A stretch of 64,000 nt of DNA from Thermincola carboxydiphila. Its GTDB lineage: Bacteria; Bacillota; Thermincolia; Thermincolales; UBA2595. The notes under the pieces were generated by a model. That model was not told where the DNA came from, searched no databases, and saw only the letters and a program-made list of their open reading frames with translations. The stretch is from contig JAENYP010000002.1 in NCBI GenBank assembly GCA_016841725.1, forward strand, positions 1 to 64,000. Reading direction: 5' to 3'. Each line of letters opens with the position of its first letter. Position 1 is the stretch's first letter. Of the stretch, positions 41,385 to 51,456 are shown piece by piece. The translations under genes were made by a program, and so were the position numbers.

Positions 41385-44300
41385 TTACTTATACCATATT
41401 TCCGTCCTGTAACCGAGATCTCCCGGTCCCGTGCCATCAGCTGAGACCGTGTTAAAACATCTGATAGTAATAAATCTGCCTTCCTTCTCAAACTCTTCGG
41501 AGAAGTAAGTTGAGGTATCTGACGGCATTCCTGACTTAAGTATCCAGCCATTGGCCATTAATTGTTCGTAATAGTAATTCCATACTGTGCCTGCAGCAAT
41601 ATCCGCTCTTCTGGAGGATATAACCACCTGTCCGTTCGCGTAACCATCCGGAGTTGTAGATTCCCCGGTGAAAATGGATGCTTCCATTGGTGTACTCCAC
41701 TGGAAATTGTCATTAAGAGGGATATCTCCCGGGACCTTGTCAGCAAAAGTCATGTTATGCCCCTGCCTGTGGCATCCCGCACAATCAAGGCTGTCACGGG
41801 CAATAGTCCTCTTGACTTCGTTAATGGTACTGGTATGGCAGGTATCACAGCTGTAATTCTTGCCTGCCGTTGTGGCATTACTTATATGTTCTGATGTAAG
41901 TTCGGCCTTATGGCAGGTCTGGCAGTTGCTGTCCAGGCTGCCTGTATGTACAGTGCCGTGGTCAGCGTTCTCATGACATGAGAGGCAGTTCTTGTCATTA
42001 TTGGCAATAGCGCTCTTTATCTTCGTGTCAGTACTCATATGGCAGGTGTTACATGTTATCGGGCTGCCATTGCCGTCTACCCTGCCTGCTCTGGCATGCT
42101 CCCTGGTCAGAGAAGCCGAGTGGCAGTTGCTGCAGTCGGAGGCAGGCACCTTATGGAGGTCAGGTATGTCATGGTTATCCATAACCCTGGTAGCCTTGTA
42201 CAGGTAGCCTACATGTGCCTTGGCCTGGGAACCGGGCTGGTGACAGATTATACAGTCAAAAATTTCCCGGCTCTGTTTTACCCTGATGGGGAACATGGTA
42301 TCATAACCTGCGGCACTGTATTGAATATTAGTAGTATAACCGTGGCCTTCTCCCCAGTCCTCCATTTCATCAGGGTCACCATGGCACTGGGCACAACCTG
42401 CATATGCTGTAATATAATCATGGCACTCCCCGCAATCGGCGCTGTGACTGCCGGAAAACTGCAGTTCCCGGTGCATGGAGCTTTCAATGGGAATGCTCGT
42501 ATTGCTGACATCGTGGCAGGCCGTGCAATTGGTATAATTGGCATCATCCATATCAGGATACCGGTTGGAATTGGTGTAGAACTTCCATGTCTTTGTGGTT
42601 AACAATCCCTGATCGTCTGCCACAGTAAGGATGACTGTATGGTAGCTTTCATCACTCAGCGGTTGGGCCGGTGTGTATGATACCTTCCCGGAGGCCGGGT
42701 CAAAGCTGTGGTTTACCGCAGCCCCGTCCAGTTTCATATCAATTGAAGCAATAGTACCATTGGGATCTCTGACCACTGCCGATATTTCCGGTTCCAAACT
42801 CTCAATGCCATATTGAAGAGGTGTAAAACCGGTTATAACCGGCGGTGACTGAACGGTAAACGTTACCGGATAATTCTTCGTATTACCCAGCTCATCACTG
42901 TAGGTCAGAGTCATGGTATATTCACCGTCTCTGATCACACTTTCGTGACTCAGATAAGCTTCGGTCCTGTCTGTGACAATATAGTCCCCTGTACACGAAT
43001 CATTAAAGCCCCGGTAACGGAGGTTAAGATTCAGGGAATCCATGGACACGATACTGCCATTTAGGGTTTCAGTACCCCTTAAGGCTGCCGAGGCACCCTG
43101 TATATTAATCAGGTCATCCAGCTGTGCAGTAAATTTGAGGATACCGTTTGTGATTACCAGCCCATTATCAAAAGATTTTGTAGTACCGGCAACACCCGTA
43201 TAATCAGTCCTGTAAAGGAAAAACTTCATTTCCGGAGGGGTGGAATCCTTGATAAAATCCCAGGTCTGTGAACCGGTATTGCTAAAAACATCCTCAACCT
43301 CAACATATACCGTAGTGTTTCCGTCAGAAATACTCCCTGCAAAGGAAACCGTTGCGGCATCAGGGTCAACTACCGGCTCCACAGGCTGTCCGTTTACCTG
43401 CATCAAGGCGCTGGCCCAGTTTATCTCATTCCCGTCACTTACCGTGACAGAAATACCTGTCCCCTTGTTTTTACTCCCGGGAGCCGGAGATATACTGCTG
43501 AATTCAGGAGCCACTCCAACAGTAAATGACCAGGTTTCTGTCATCATATTGCCTTTGGTATCAGCTATGCTGACCTCAGCAGTGTGAGTCCCGTCTTCCA
43601 GCCCTGAAGCCGGAACACTTACCGTTCCTTCCCTGTAGCTGTCAACAACCCAGACCGTCTCAGTCCAGCTGCTGCAGGAGTCTCCGTAAGTCCTGGTCTC
43701 ACTATGGCCCTTGTATTCAAACACCGGGGTAACCGGAACACCGTCAAGTTTCGCCCCGACACTGGCCTTATCAAGGTTGTCCTGGGCATCTTTAACAGAT
43801 AATGTCACCACCGGATTTGAAACAGTTACCCTACCTCCCTTTTCAGGGGTCCGGACAACAGGCTCAGGTGAAGATGTATCTGTGTTAAACTGCCAGGCAG
43901 TGGAACCCAGGTTGCCTGAAGTGTCACTTACTTCTATATAGGCCTCATAACTTCCGCTGGGGAAACTGCCGTCATAATAAACCGTGTTTGTCATACTGTC
44001 AACAGCATGGGAAACAACTGCCCCGTTTACCTTCATAACCAGAGTATCCCAATCAATGGCATTGGAATCCTTAACCACTGCAGAAATCCTGGCAACCCCG
44101 CCCTGACTGCTCCCTGCAGCGGGTACAAACCCGCTGAACGACGGCGGTGTGCCTACACTGAATGACCATGTTTCTGTCATGGTATTCCCTTTTGTATCAG
44201 CTATGCTTATTTCTACAGTATGGCTGCCGTCCTTAAGTCCGGAAGCCGCAAAGCTTATCGTTCCTTCCCTGTAGCTGTCAACTACCCATACGGTTTCTGT

Positions 44301-45557
44301 CCATGTCGTGCAGGAATCACCATAGGTCCTGGTTTCATTATGTCCTTTAAACTTGAATACCGGTGTTACCGCAACACCGTCCAGCTTGGCAGTGGCGCTG
44401 GCTTGATTTAGATTGTCCAGGCTGTCCCTCACCACGAGAGAAACCTGCTGACCGGCATTCTCTATTGTACTGCCCTGTTCCGGAGTCCGGGTAACCGGCT
44501 CAGGAGACCCGGTATCTGTGGTAAACTGCCATTTCTTTGTCCCCAGGTTTCCATCTGAATCTGCGGCCTCCAGATAAACTTCATAACTGCCGGTAGGAAA
44601 ACTGCCGTCATAATATACTGTATTTGCTGCTCCGTCAACATTATGTGCTACGATTACTCCATTTATTTTCATGACCACACTGTCCAGGTCGACTGAATTG
44701 GTATCACTTATCACGGCAGAAACCCTGGTAACCGTCCCCTGGAAGCTGCCGGCCCCAGGTACAAGCCCGCTGAACGACGGCGGTGTGCCTACCGTGAATG
44801 ACCAGGCTTCTGTCATAGTATTACCTTTTATGTCAGCTATGCTTACCTCCACCTCATGGGGTCCGTCAGCAAGTCCTGAAGCTGCAAAACTTACCGTCCC
44901 TTCCCTGTAACTGTCCACAACCCATACTGTCTGGGTCCAGGTACTGCAGGAATCACTATAGGTCCTGGTTTCATTATGTCCTTTAAATTTAAACACAGGT
45001 GTTACCGCTTTACCATCAAGTTTTAGCCTTAGGGTAGTTTGGTCAAGGTTGTCCAGCCTGTCACTGATGCTCATGGAAATCTGCTGGCTGGGAGAGGATA
45101 TGACTGCATCCCTGGCAGGAATTATGTTTGCCGGGTCTGGAGCGGCATCAACCGTAAAAGTCCAGGAATCAGTTTCGTCACTTCCATTTATGGAATCATA
45201 AACACCGACACTGACTGTGTAATCACCGTCTTGCAGCCGTCCCGGAGGAGTATAAGATATTAGGCACGTTCCCTCCGAAATTTCGGCCAAAGGCTGCACA
45301 GTTTCGGAGTTAATTGTCATACTTACACTATCAGCAGAAACAGTCCCTTCGGTGAATGATATGTTGATTCCTATCTCAGGTACTGCATTACCGGTAGTGC
45401 TCCCACCAACCGGGTACTGACCGCTGTATGAAACCCCACCCGCGGCGGCTGCTGCAGCAACATAAGCGGATACAGCCGCCACAAGAACACACAAAATCAA
45501 AATCAGCCTTTTGGGAAGGCTCATCAAACGATAAGCACTAACGATTTTTTCTGTCAA
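41385..45557 (-). CDS. Giant surface protein: Ig-like repeats fused to a decaheme cytochrome domain
   Basis: This 1390-residue protein has a signal peptide (about 10-40), then beta-rich Ig/bacterial-surface modules. Three of them are near-identical units of about 212 residues (roughly 150-780), each containing the block TYGDSCTTWTETVWVVDSYREG. More divergent modules follow to about 1000. Ten CxxCH motifs (CTACH, CGECH, CAQCH, CIICH, CSNCH, CNTCH, CLSCH, CQTCH, CDTCH, CAGCH) lie at about 1005-1265, and a heme-free domain of about 125 residues ends it. The TTG start has AGGAGG upstream. No LPXTG or SLH anchor was seen. A stalk lifting a heme module across the wall is inferred. Confidence 0.88.
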   Translation of the reverse strand: MTEKIVSAYRLMSLPKRLILILCVLVAAVSAYVAAAAAAGGVSYSGQYPVGGSTTGNAVPEIGINISFTEGTVSADSVSMTINSETVQPLAEISEGTCLISYTPPGRLQDGDYTVSVGVYDSINGSDETDSWTFTVDAAPDPANIIPARDAVISSPSQQISMSISDRLDNLDQTTLRLKLDGKAVTPVFKFKGHNETRTYSDSCSTWTQTVWVVDSYREGTVSFAASGLADGPHEVEVSIADIKGNTMTEAWSFTVGTPPSFSGLVPGAGSFQGTVTRVSAVISDTNSVDLDSVVMKINGVIVAHNVDGAANTVYYDGSFPTGSYEVYLEAADSDGNLGTKKWQFTTDTGSPEPVTRTPEQGSTIENAGQQVSLVVRDSLDNLNQASATAKLDGVAVTPVFKFKGHNETRTYGDSCTTWTETVWVVDSYREGTISFAASGLKDGSHTVEISIADTKGNTMTETWSFSVGTPPSFSGFVPAAGSSQGGVARISAVVKDSNAIDWDTLVMKVNGAVVSHAVDSMTNTVYYDGSFPSGSYEAYIEVSDTSGNLGSTAWQFNTDTSSPEPVVRTPEKGGRVTVSNPVVTLSVKDAQDNLDKASVGAKLDGVPVTPVFEYKGHSETRTYGDSCSSWTETVWVVDSYREGTVSVPASGLEDGTHTAEVSIADTKGNMMTETWSFTVGVAPEFSSISPAPGSKNKGTGISVTVSDGNEINWASALMQVNGQPVEPVVDPDAATVSFAGSISDGNTTVYVEVEDVFSNTGSQTWDFIKDSTPPEMKFFLYRTDYTGVAGTTKSFDNGLVITNGILKFTAQLDDLINIQGASAALRGTETLNGSIVSMDSLNLNLRYRGFNDSCTGDYIVTDRTEAYLSHESVIRDGEYTMTLTYSDELGNTKNYPVTFTVQSPPVITGFTPLQYGIESLEPEISAVVRDPNGTIASIDMKLDGAAVNHSFDPASGKVSYTPAQPLSDESYHTVILTVADDQGLLTTKTWKFYTNSNRYPDMDDANYTNCTACHDVSNTSIPIESSMHRELQFSGSHSADCGECHDYITAYAGCAQCHGDPDEMEDWGEGHGYTTNIQYSAAGYDTMFPIRVKQSREIFDCIICHQPGSQAKAHVGYLYKATRVMDNHDIPDLHKVPASDCSNCHSASLTREHARAGRVDGNGSPITCNTCHMSTDTKIKSAIANNDKNCLSCHENADHGTVHTGSLDSNCQTCHKAELTSEHISNATTAGKNYSCDTCHTSTINEVKRTIARDSLDCAGCHRQGHNMTFADKVPGDIPLNDNFQWSTPMEASIFTGESTTPDGYANGQVVISSRRADIAAGTVWNYYYEQLMANGWILKSGMPSDTSTYFSEEFEKEGRFITIRCFNTVSADGTGPGDLGYRTEIWYK
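43500..45120. repeat. Three ~636-bp tandem repeats in the decaheme gene
   Basis: Nearly identical segments begin near 43628, 44262 and 44900, a spacing of about 636 bp. They encode the Ig-like units of the surface protein. The closeness at DNA level suggests recent duplication or ongoing recombination, so repeat number may vary between strains. Confidence 0.8.
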
Positions 45558-45740
45558 GACATATCCCTCCTATTCGGCTCTGTAGAGTGGCGCTTGTGAA
45601 ACTTATTTCATTCCAGGAAATAATAAAATGACCTCTACTCACCATGGTAAAAGAAAACAATTCCCGGGTAATACTGCAAGCTGGTAGTTAAAGTCATTTC
45701 TATTAAAAAGTAATCTTGTCATTTTCTACGGCTACTCGTG

Positions 45741-45782
45741 TACTATTAAAAATAGTATATAATAATACTGGTAATTTTTCTA
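45741..45782 (-). promoter_or_regulatory. Possible promoter and overlapping 17-bp dyad before the decaheme gene
   Basis: TAGAAA (45782-45777) and TATACT (45759-45754) are 17 bases apart on the minus strand. The inverted repeat TACTATT-AAA-AATAGTA (45741-45757) overlaps the -10 and start region, as an operator would. The -35 is poor. Confidence 0.4.
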
Positions 45783-45827
45783 CCTCTTTCCTTTAATTTC
45801 TTCCCAAGCTTTATCTCAATTAATATA

Positions 45828-45855
45828 CCAAAAAGACCGGCTAATTGCCGGTCAA
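45828..45855 (-). terminator. Terminator of the second TPR gene
   Basis: GACCGGC (45835-45841) and GCCGGTC (45847-45853) form a seven-base stem; on the minus strand five T follow. It begins within four bases of the stop. Confidence 0.8.
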
Positions 45856-45858
45856 TCA

Positions 45859-46923
45859 TTAGCAGGGAGTATTATCACGCCACTTTTCTTTAAGCTGTAC
45901 CAACCTTTCATCCATCGAAACCCTGCTGTTTTCACCCTCTGCTTGGTTTTCCCCGCTTCTCACTGCGGCCTTCTCCTGCGCCAATTCACCGGATTCATCG
46001 ATTTCCTGCAGAATCATTCTGGCCTTTTGATGATTTGGCAGCTGCCTGAGGGTTTCCCGGAGATGTTTTATACTCAGTTCTTTTTCTCCCAGGCTCCTAT
46101 ATGAACACCCCAGGTAGTAATGTGCTGTTCCGTTGTTTTTGTTTATATCAAGTGATTTATTCAGGCTTGCTATTGCCTCCCAGTATTTTTTCTCTCTAAG
46201 ATAAGCTACCCCAAGGTTTTTCCACAGATGTGCCAGCTTGGGCGCTATTTCTACCGCCTTCTGGTGCATCACAACAGCATCCCCACCCCGCCTGATTTTA
46301 AGATAAATCCGGCCCATCTGGTCATATACATACTCCAGCCTGGGGTTTATCTCCGCCACCTTCTGGAGCGTTTCCAATGCCTTGTGAAAGTGTTTCTTGC
46401 CTGTATATGCAAGACTTAACTGGTACCAGGCAAACTCAAAGTTGGGGTTAAGTTCCAGGGCTTTATTCAGTGCTGCAATGGCTGCATCCCAATTTCCCAG
46501 TGAATTATATGCTTTACCCAGGCAAAAGTGTCCTTTCCCGTGTTTTTCTTCCAGGTTAACCAGTCTCTGGAGATAAGCAACCGCATCTTCATGCCTCTGC
46601 TGTTCACAGGCTATATAGCCCAGGCGGTAAAGGGCCTGGACATAATTTGGGTTGTAGTGCAGGGCATTCTCAAAAGACCTGATGGCATCTTCCATCCGCT
46701 TTGACTTCATATAGGAATAACCGAGCCCGTAATGTGCCAGGTACATGGAAGGGTCAAGTGCAATCGCTTTCATATATGCATCGACGGCCTCCCTGAATTT
46801 TTCAGCCCGGGTATAGGTATAGCCCAGTCTTAATAATGACCAGATATCCTGGGGATTGTTTTCTACTGCCTTCAGGTATACTTCTATCTGTTCATGTATA
46901 CTGCTGAAATCATCTTTTTTCAA
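45859..46923 (-). CDS. Tetratricopeptide-repeat protein
   Basis: This 354-residue cytoplasmic protein consists of about eight TPR units (for example LGYTYTRAEKFREAVDAYMKAIALDP and LGYSYMKSKRMEDAIRSFENALHYNP) and a polar tail of about 40 residues. GGGAGGG selects the second TTG, at 46923, over one six bases earlier. It stands upstream of the decaheme gene with a terminator between. Partner proteins are unknown. No signal peptide is present. Confidence 0.85.
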   Translation of the reverse strand: MKKDDFSSIHEQIEVYLKAVENNPQDIWSLLRLGYTYTRAEKFREAVDAYMKAIALDPSMYLAHYGLGYSYMKSKRMEDAIRSFENALHYNPNYVQALYRLGYIACEQQRHEDAVAYLQRLVNLEEKHGKGHFCLGKAYNSLGNWDAAIAALNKALELNPNFEFAWYQLSLAYTGKKHFHKALETLQKVAEINPRLEYVYDQMGRIYLKIRRGGDAVVMHQKAVEIAPKLAHLWKNLGVAYLREKKYWEAIASLNKSLDINKNNGTAHYYLGCSYRSLGEKELSIKHLRETLRQLPNHQKARMILQEIDESGELAQEKAAVRSGENQAEGENSRVSMDERLVQLKEKWRDNTPC

Positions 46924-47046
46924 AAACAACCCTCCCGCAAACTAAACCATTTACTTTTAAACTTATGATGTAATCTTTTATTTATGACTACATCTGCACC
47001 TTGGTAAGTTTGCGTTTGGCCGGAAAATGTTTAAATTTTATTGAGC

Positions 47047-50000
47047 TTAAGTTGCTTTAGTTACAACCCTGCTTCCTGTCCCGTCCTGCTGTGCCGGGAT
47101 TACTTCCAGACAGCGGGGCAGCCTGTTTCTCAGTTCAGGCACATGTGTAATCACACCTACCATCCGGCTGCCATCATGAAGCCTCTCCAGAGTACCCATG
47201 ACAATCTCCAGTTTTTCCTGGTCCAGGGTGCCAAAACCCTCGTCAAGGAAGAAGAAACCCAGTGGGTACTGGCCCTTCAGCTGAATCTTTGATGACAGGG
47301 CCAGCGCCAGTGCCAGTGAAGTAAGGAAGGTCTCCCCTCCTGACAGAGTATTCACAGGCCTCCTCTGTGAACCGCTGTAATCATCCCGCATCACAAAATT
47401 ACCTCCTTCGTCAAGTTCCAGGCTGTATCTCTGTCCGGTAAGGGTCCCCAACCTGAGGGAGGCTTCGGCAGCCATATCTCTCAAATGTTCTTCAGCAAGA
47501 AACTGAACATATTTTCTTCCCTTGAGGAGACTTACCAGTTGACCCGCCAGTTCCCGCCTGCGCAGAAGGTGCTTCTTTTCCTCTCTGAGCCGATTCCACA
47601 GCTCATGTTTTTCCCGGAGTACTTCCAAGTGTTTTTTCAGCGCCCCTTCTGACCTCACAGCCTCAGCATATTCAGCAGACTGGGTCTCCAGGATTTCCCT
47701 GGCCTGCTCCAGTTTTTCGCAGTCAAATTCAGAGACCCCAATTTTGTCCCGCAGCCCCCTGATTCCTTTTTCCAGATGGTCCAGCAGCTTATCATACTCA
47801 TTGATTCTATTTTGTATCCCGCTCCGCTCGCCAGGTTCGATCAGGGATTGCCTAAGGCCTGCAATGCTGTCAAACCCCTCATTGGTCACCTGGGCCTGAA
47901 GTTCGGTGCGCAGCCGTTCCAGGCTCTCGCTTAACCCACTCATACCTGCAGCAGCCACAGCCAGTTCCCGGGATATTTCCTGTTTCTCGTTCTGCAGCAA
48001 TTCCCATGCCTTCCGGGCTTCGATAAGTTCTCTCTGCAATAAGGCAATTTGTTCCCTGACCTCTTTTGCATAGATACCGGCAGTTTTCCCGCCGGTTATT
48101 TCATCTATCATGGATTTCTGTTCCATCAGGCTTTTATTTGCGGCCTGCTGTGATTTCTCCAGTCCGGCTTTTTCTGCAGCCAGTTCCCTGTACCTGGTCC
48201 TCAGTTCAACAAGTTCTGCTTCAGCGGCTCTTATATTATCATCAGATGCCCTGATTTGGGCATCCAGGGACTTAATATCGGTTTCTGCATTTACCAGGAT
48301 ATTTCTGGCTTCACGGATCTTTTCCCGGTCCCGGCAGGGATCCCCCGGCAATCCGAGCAGGCCGCCGGTTTCAGTGTTTGCGGCAGCCTCCGCCAGCATT
48401 GTTAAGGCTGTGGCAAATTTCCCAGCCGCTGCTTCTAAAGCCCGGGTTTTTATTTCCCTGTTGGGCAGGTATTCTGTTTTAATATCTGAAGCGATGTTTT
48501 TGTAAGTGTTATATGCTATCCCGGCTTCACGCTGCCATTCCAGGAGCTGTTCCAGTCTCTGCCCGGCCTCAGCCGCCATGGTTCTGGCATCTTCCAAGCC
48601 ACTGTCATCCCCGTCAGCTTCTGCCGCAGGCTGGGGGTGATTTAGTGACCCGCATACAGGACAAGGTTCTCCGGTCCTGAGCCGGTTTGCCAATGCCCCT
48701 GCCATGTTCCCTGCCATTACTCTTGCCAAGGATTCGTCCTGAAGTCGTTTGGCGTCAGAAGCTTGTCTGACAACGGCGGCAGCCTTATTCATCAGTTCTG
48801 AAAAGCCCTTTTCATCAGGGTTTGCGTCCGTGACTTCCATGTTTTCTGCAAGTATTTGCAACATTTTTTCTTCCTGGACGGAAAGCGTCTTTTGTTTTCC
48901 CGCCAGCGCATTTTTCACTTCGGTTTCCTGTTTTTCGGCTCCCTCCAGTTCGGACAGCGCAGACAGGCATTTTTCCAATGCGCCGCGGCATTCCAGAATC
49001 CGTAACAGGGCTTCACGCTTTGTCTTAAAGGAATTGCTATCCTTCCTGGCATCTTCCAGCAGTGTTCCCTTTTTTCGGCCTTCATCAGAAACCATATCCA
49101 TATGCCTGGTTTTCTCATCAATGTCTTTTCCTATTCTGCCGGTTTCTGCCTCCAGCAGGAAGGCTTGTTTTTCATATGCCACTGCCAGGGCCGCCCGTGG
49201 CAGTGCTTTTTCCTTTAAATCATCAATTACCTCTTCTTTTTTTTCTGCAGCCTGCAGCCGGACTAAAACTTCTGCTTCCCTCTTCCCGGCCTCTGCCAGC
49301 TTTTCTTCCAGCCGGTTCAAAACTGTGCCGGCATCTGCGGTCTTCCGGACAATTTCCTCCTCCTGCTCCAGGAGCCTGCGCATGGGTTCTGCTTTCAGAG
49401 ACCTTTCCAGCAGCTCCCGCTGTTTATCCAAAACCGGCCTTTCAGTATCCAGCCGCTGTTTTTCTTTTACCATTGTCTCTAGCTCGCTGTGTAGTCCGGC
49501 GGTTTTCTCCAGTTCCCTGAATTCAATTTCAGCCTTCTTCCTTAACATATCCTGCTGAATTACTGCCTGTACCTGTTTTCCCAGGTCAGCCTCAGCTGCT
49601 GCAATTACTTCCTCAGAAGCCTCACCGAGCTGGGCCAGGAGCCCAATATTGGCTTCCAGCCTGTTTTTCAGCTCATTTTCCAGGTCAGTTACCTTTTTTG
49701 ATAACTGCTCCCCATATCTCTCAAGCCTTAATATGTTTTCCAGCATCCGGGCCCGCTCGCCCCCGGTTAGTTTGAGAAACTGGTCAAATTTCCCCTGGGG
49801 GAGGATTACTGCCCTGGAAAAGTCCTCATAAGACATCCCCAGAAGTTCCGTTATTCTGGCATCCACGTCACTCGCCTTATCTGCCAGGACGGAATCTGAA
49901 GTGGTTTGTACCAGCCTGGCATTCTTTATTTTGACAGAATCAGGGTCATGCCTGTCCCTTTGATAAAGCCGTTCGGCAAGGAATCTTTCACCACCCAGGG

Positions 50001-50241
50001 AAAACTCAAAAGTAACCGCAAGCCTGTCCTCATACTGGTTCATTATGCCGCGGGTCCCGCTTTTGGCCCTGGTCACCTTTCCAAAAAGGGCCAGGGTGAT
50101 TCCGTCAAGAATTGTTGATTTCCCGGCGCCTGTCGGTCCAAATACCCCGAAGATACCGACAGCGCCCAACTGTCCGAAATCAATGACCTGTTCTTCACGA
50201 TAACTCTGCAGTCCTCTGAACTTAAGCATCACCGGCTGCAT
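47047..50241 (-). CDS. sbcC: Nuclease SbcCD subunit C (SMC-like ATPase)
   Basis: This 1064-residue protein has the Walker A motif GPTGAGKST at the N-terminus, two long coiled-coil arms with a zinc hook CPVCG near residue 528, and a C-terminal half with LSGGETFLTSLALALALSS and Walker B FFFLDEGFGTLD. With SbcD it cuts hairpins and DNA ends, removing palindromes. That is noteworthy since the window contains two long palindromes. GGGAGG precedes the ATG at 50241, inside the overlap with sbcD. Translation is probably coupled. Confidence 0.95.
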   Translation of the reverse strand: MQPVMLKFRGLQSYREEQVIDFGQLGAVGIFGVFGPTGAGKSTILDGITLALFGKVTRAKSGTRGIMNQYEDRLAVTFEFSLGGERFLAERLYQRDRHDPDSVKIKNARLVQTTSDSVLADKASDVDARITELLGMSYEDFSRAVILPQGKFDQFLKLTGGERARMLENILRLERYGEQLSKKVTDLENELKNRLEANIGLLAQLGEASEEVIAAAEADLGKQVQAVIQQDMLRKKAEIEFRELEKTAGLHSELETMVKEKQRLDTERPVLDKQRELLERSLKAEPMRRLLEQEEEIVRKTADAGTVLNRLEEKLAEAGKREAEVLVRLQAAEKKEEVIDDLKEKALPRAALAVAYEKQAFLLEAETGRIGKDIDEKTRHMDMVSDEGRKKGTLLEDARKDSNSFKTKREALLRILECRGALEKCLSALSELEGAEKQETEVKNALAGKQKTLSVQEEKMLQILAENMEVTDANPDEKGFSELMNKAAAVVRQASDAKRLQDESLARVMAGNMAGALANRLRTGEPCPVCGSLNHPQPAAEADGDDSGLEDARTMAAEAGQRLEQLLEWQREAGIAYNTYKNIASDIKTEYLPNREIKTRALEAAAGKFATALTMLAEAAANTETGGLLGLPGDPCRDREKIREARNILVNAETDIKSLDAQIRASDDNIRAAEAELVELRTRYRELAAEKAGLEKSQQAANKSLMEQKSMIDEITGGKTAGIYAKEVREQIALLQRELIEARKAWELLQNEKQEISRELAVAAAGMSGLSESLERLRTELQAQVTNEGFDSIAGLRQSLIEPGERSGIQNRINEYDKLLDHLEKGIRGLRDKIGVSEFDCEKLEQAREILETQSAEYAEAVRSEGALKKHLEVLREKHELWNRLREEKKHLLRRRELAGQLVSLLKGRKYVQFLAEEHLRDMAAEASLRLGTLTGQRYSLELDEGGNFVMRDDYSGSQRRPVNTLSGGETFLTSLALALALSSKIQLKGQYPLGFFFLDEGFGTLDQEKLEIVMGTLERLHDGSRMVGVITHVPELRNRLPRCLEVIPAQQDGTGSRVVTKAT

Positions 50242-51439
50242 CGGCATCACCTCCCTCAAGGAGTTCTAGGAACAGGTCCACCAATTCCTGTTCAGGAGAG
50301 GAACCTGTTTCCCTGGCAGCGAAACGCCTGAACTTTTCTTCTGCCGAAAGCTCCGAGAGCCGCCTGACATTACCGGTTTCTTCTTCACTAACCCCTGGCA
50401 GCAGAACCCGTATGCTGATCACACCGGGGTGCAGTTTCCTTAAATCAACCACCTGCGAAGCAGTGAGCGGTTCCGCGCTCTCGATTTCCATATCAGCCCA
50501 CAAATGACGGTTTTCCTCAGACTCACACCAGCTGTAGGCCTCCTGATAGCAGGAAAACCTGAGAGAGCGCAGGGGCTTTCCGCTGGTTAGGCTTAATGTG
50601 GTCACCTCTGCTGTTTTTCCCGGGACTGCATCAATAATGACAATTTCCTTTTGCCTGTCAGCCTCTGAAAAGCTGTAGCAGAGAGGTGATCCCGAATAAC
50701 GGCAGGGTACCGGGCTGCCGCCAACCTTTTGGGGGCGGTGCAGGTGTCCCAGGGCTACATAGTGGGCATTGGCCGGCAGAGCGGCGGGTTCCACCACATA
50801 GGCTCCGCCAAGCTGTATTTCCCGTTCTGACTCCGAAGCTCTGCCGCCAAGAACAAACAGGTGACTCACCGCAAGGTTTACCGTATCCTCCCGGAAGTGA
50901 GCCGCACCTTCACTGAAGGCCAGTCTGACCCTTTCCGAATAGGCAAGCTGCATGTCCTTATCCTCGAGGGACCCGGACAATATCTCATTAAGCCTCTGTT
51001 CAGAGGGATATGGCAGGACGACAACCAAGGCATGCTCACGGCAGCCAGGAACCACAATTTCCGCCCACCCGGGACCTCCCGTAACCAGAGTCCCCCCAGT
51101 TATCTCTTCACCGGGATAACCGTAAAGATATATGCCGTGCTTTTGTGCTATGGGATTGGCGGCATGAAGGCGGTCCGGACTGTCATGATTTCCGGCAATG
51201 GCTATAACCCCCCTGAGACCGTTTCCAGCAAGCCGTTCTACAGCCTCATAAAACAATTCCTCGGCCTCTGCGGGCGGGTTATAGGTATCAAACACATCCC
51301 CGGCAATTAATATCAGATTGATTCCGTTTTCGTCAACAATAGAACAGAGTTCATCAATAAACCGGCGCTGTTCCGGGATCCTGCTCCTGCCTTCCAGGGT
51401 GCGGCCGAGATGCCAGTCTGATGTATGTAGAATTTTCAT
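50222..51439 (-). CDS. sbcD: Nuclease SbcCD subunit D (Mre11-type phosphoesterase)
   Basis: The 405-residue nuclease has the metallophosphoesterase motifs KILHTSDWHLGRTLEG, IAGDVFDTYNPPAEAE, AIAGNHDSPDRL and later ALGHLHRPQ. It is the nuclease partner of SbcC, with a double-metal site. The 20-bp overlap with sbcC ensures coupled translation. It lies 18 bp downstream of addA, so addB-addA-sbcD-sbcC seem to be one repair operon. Confidence 0.95.
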   Translation of the reverse strand: MKILHTSDWHLGRTLEGRSRIPEQRRFIDELCSIVDENGINLILIAGDVFDTYNPPAEAEELFYEAVERLAGNGLRGVIAIAGNHDSPDRLHAANPIAQKHGIYLYGYPGEEITGGTLVTGGPGWAEIVVPGCREHALVVVLPYPSEQRLNEILSGSLEDKDMQLAYSERVRLAFSEGAAHFREDTVNLAVSHLFVLGGRASESEREIQLGGAYVVEPAALPANAHYVALGHLHRPQKVGGSPVPCRYSGSPLCYSFSEADRQKEIVIIDAVPGKTAEVTTLSLTSGKPLRSLRFSCYQEAYSWCESEENRHLWADMEIESAEPLTASQVVDLRKLHPGVISIRVLLPGVSEEETGNVRRLSELSAEEKFRRFAARETGSSPEQELVDLFLELLEGGDADAAGDA

Positions 51440-51456
51440 TGTTTAAACATCTCCCC

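Larger units (their letters stand above)
45558..45858. other. Intergenic region before the decaheme gene
   Basis: This 301-bp gap holds the TPR terminator and the promoter and dyad listed separately, plus a leader of about 190 bases. I see no gene in it. Confidence 0.5.

Noticed and set aside
48749-49558. Plus-strand open frame opposite sbcC (269 codons)
   Set aside because: Serine- and phenylalanine-rich product typical of the antisense of coiled-coil coding DNA; sbcC is certain.
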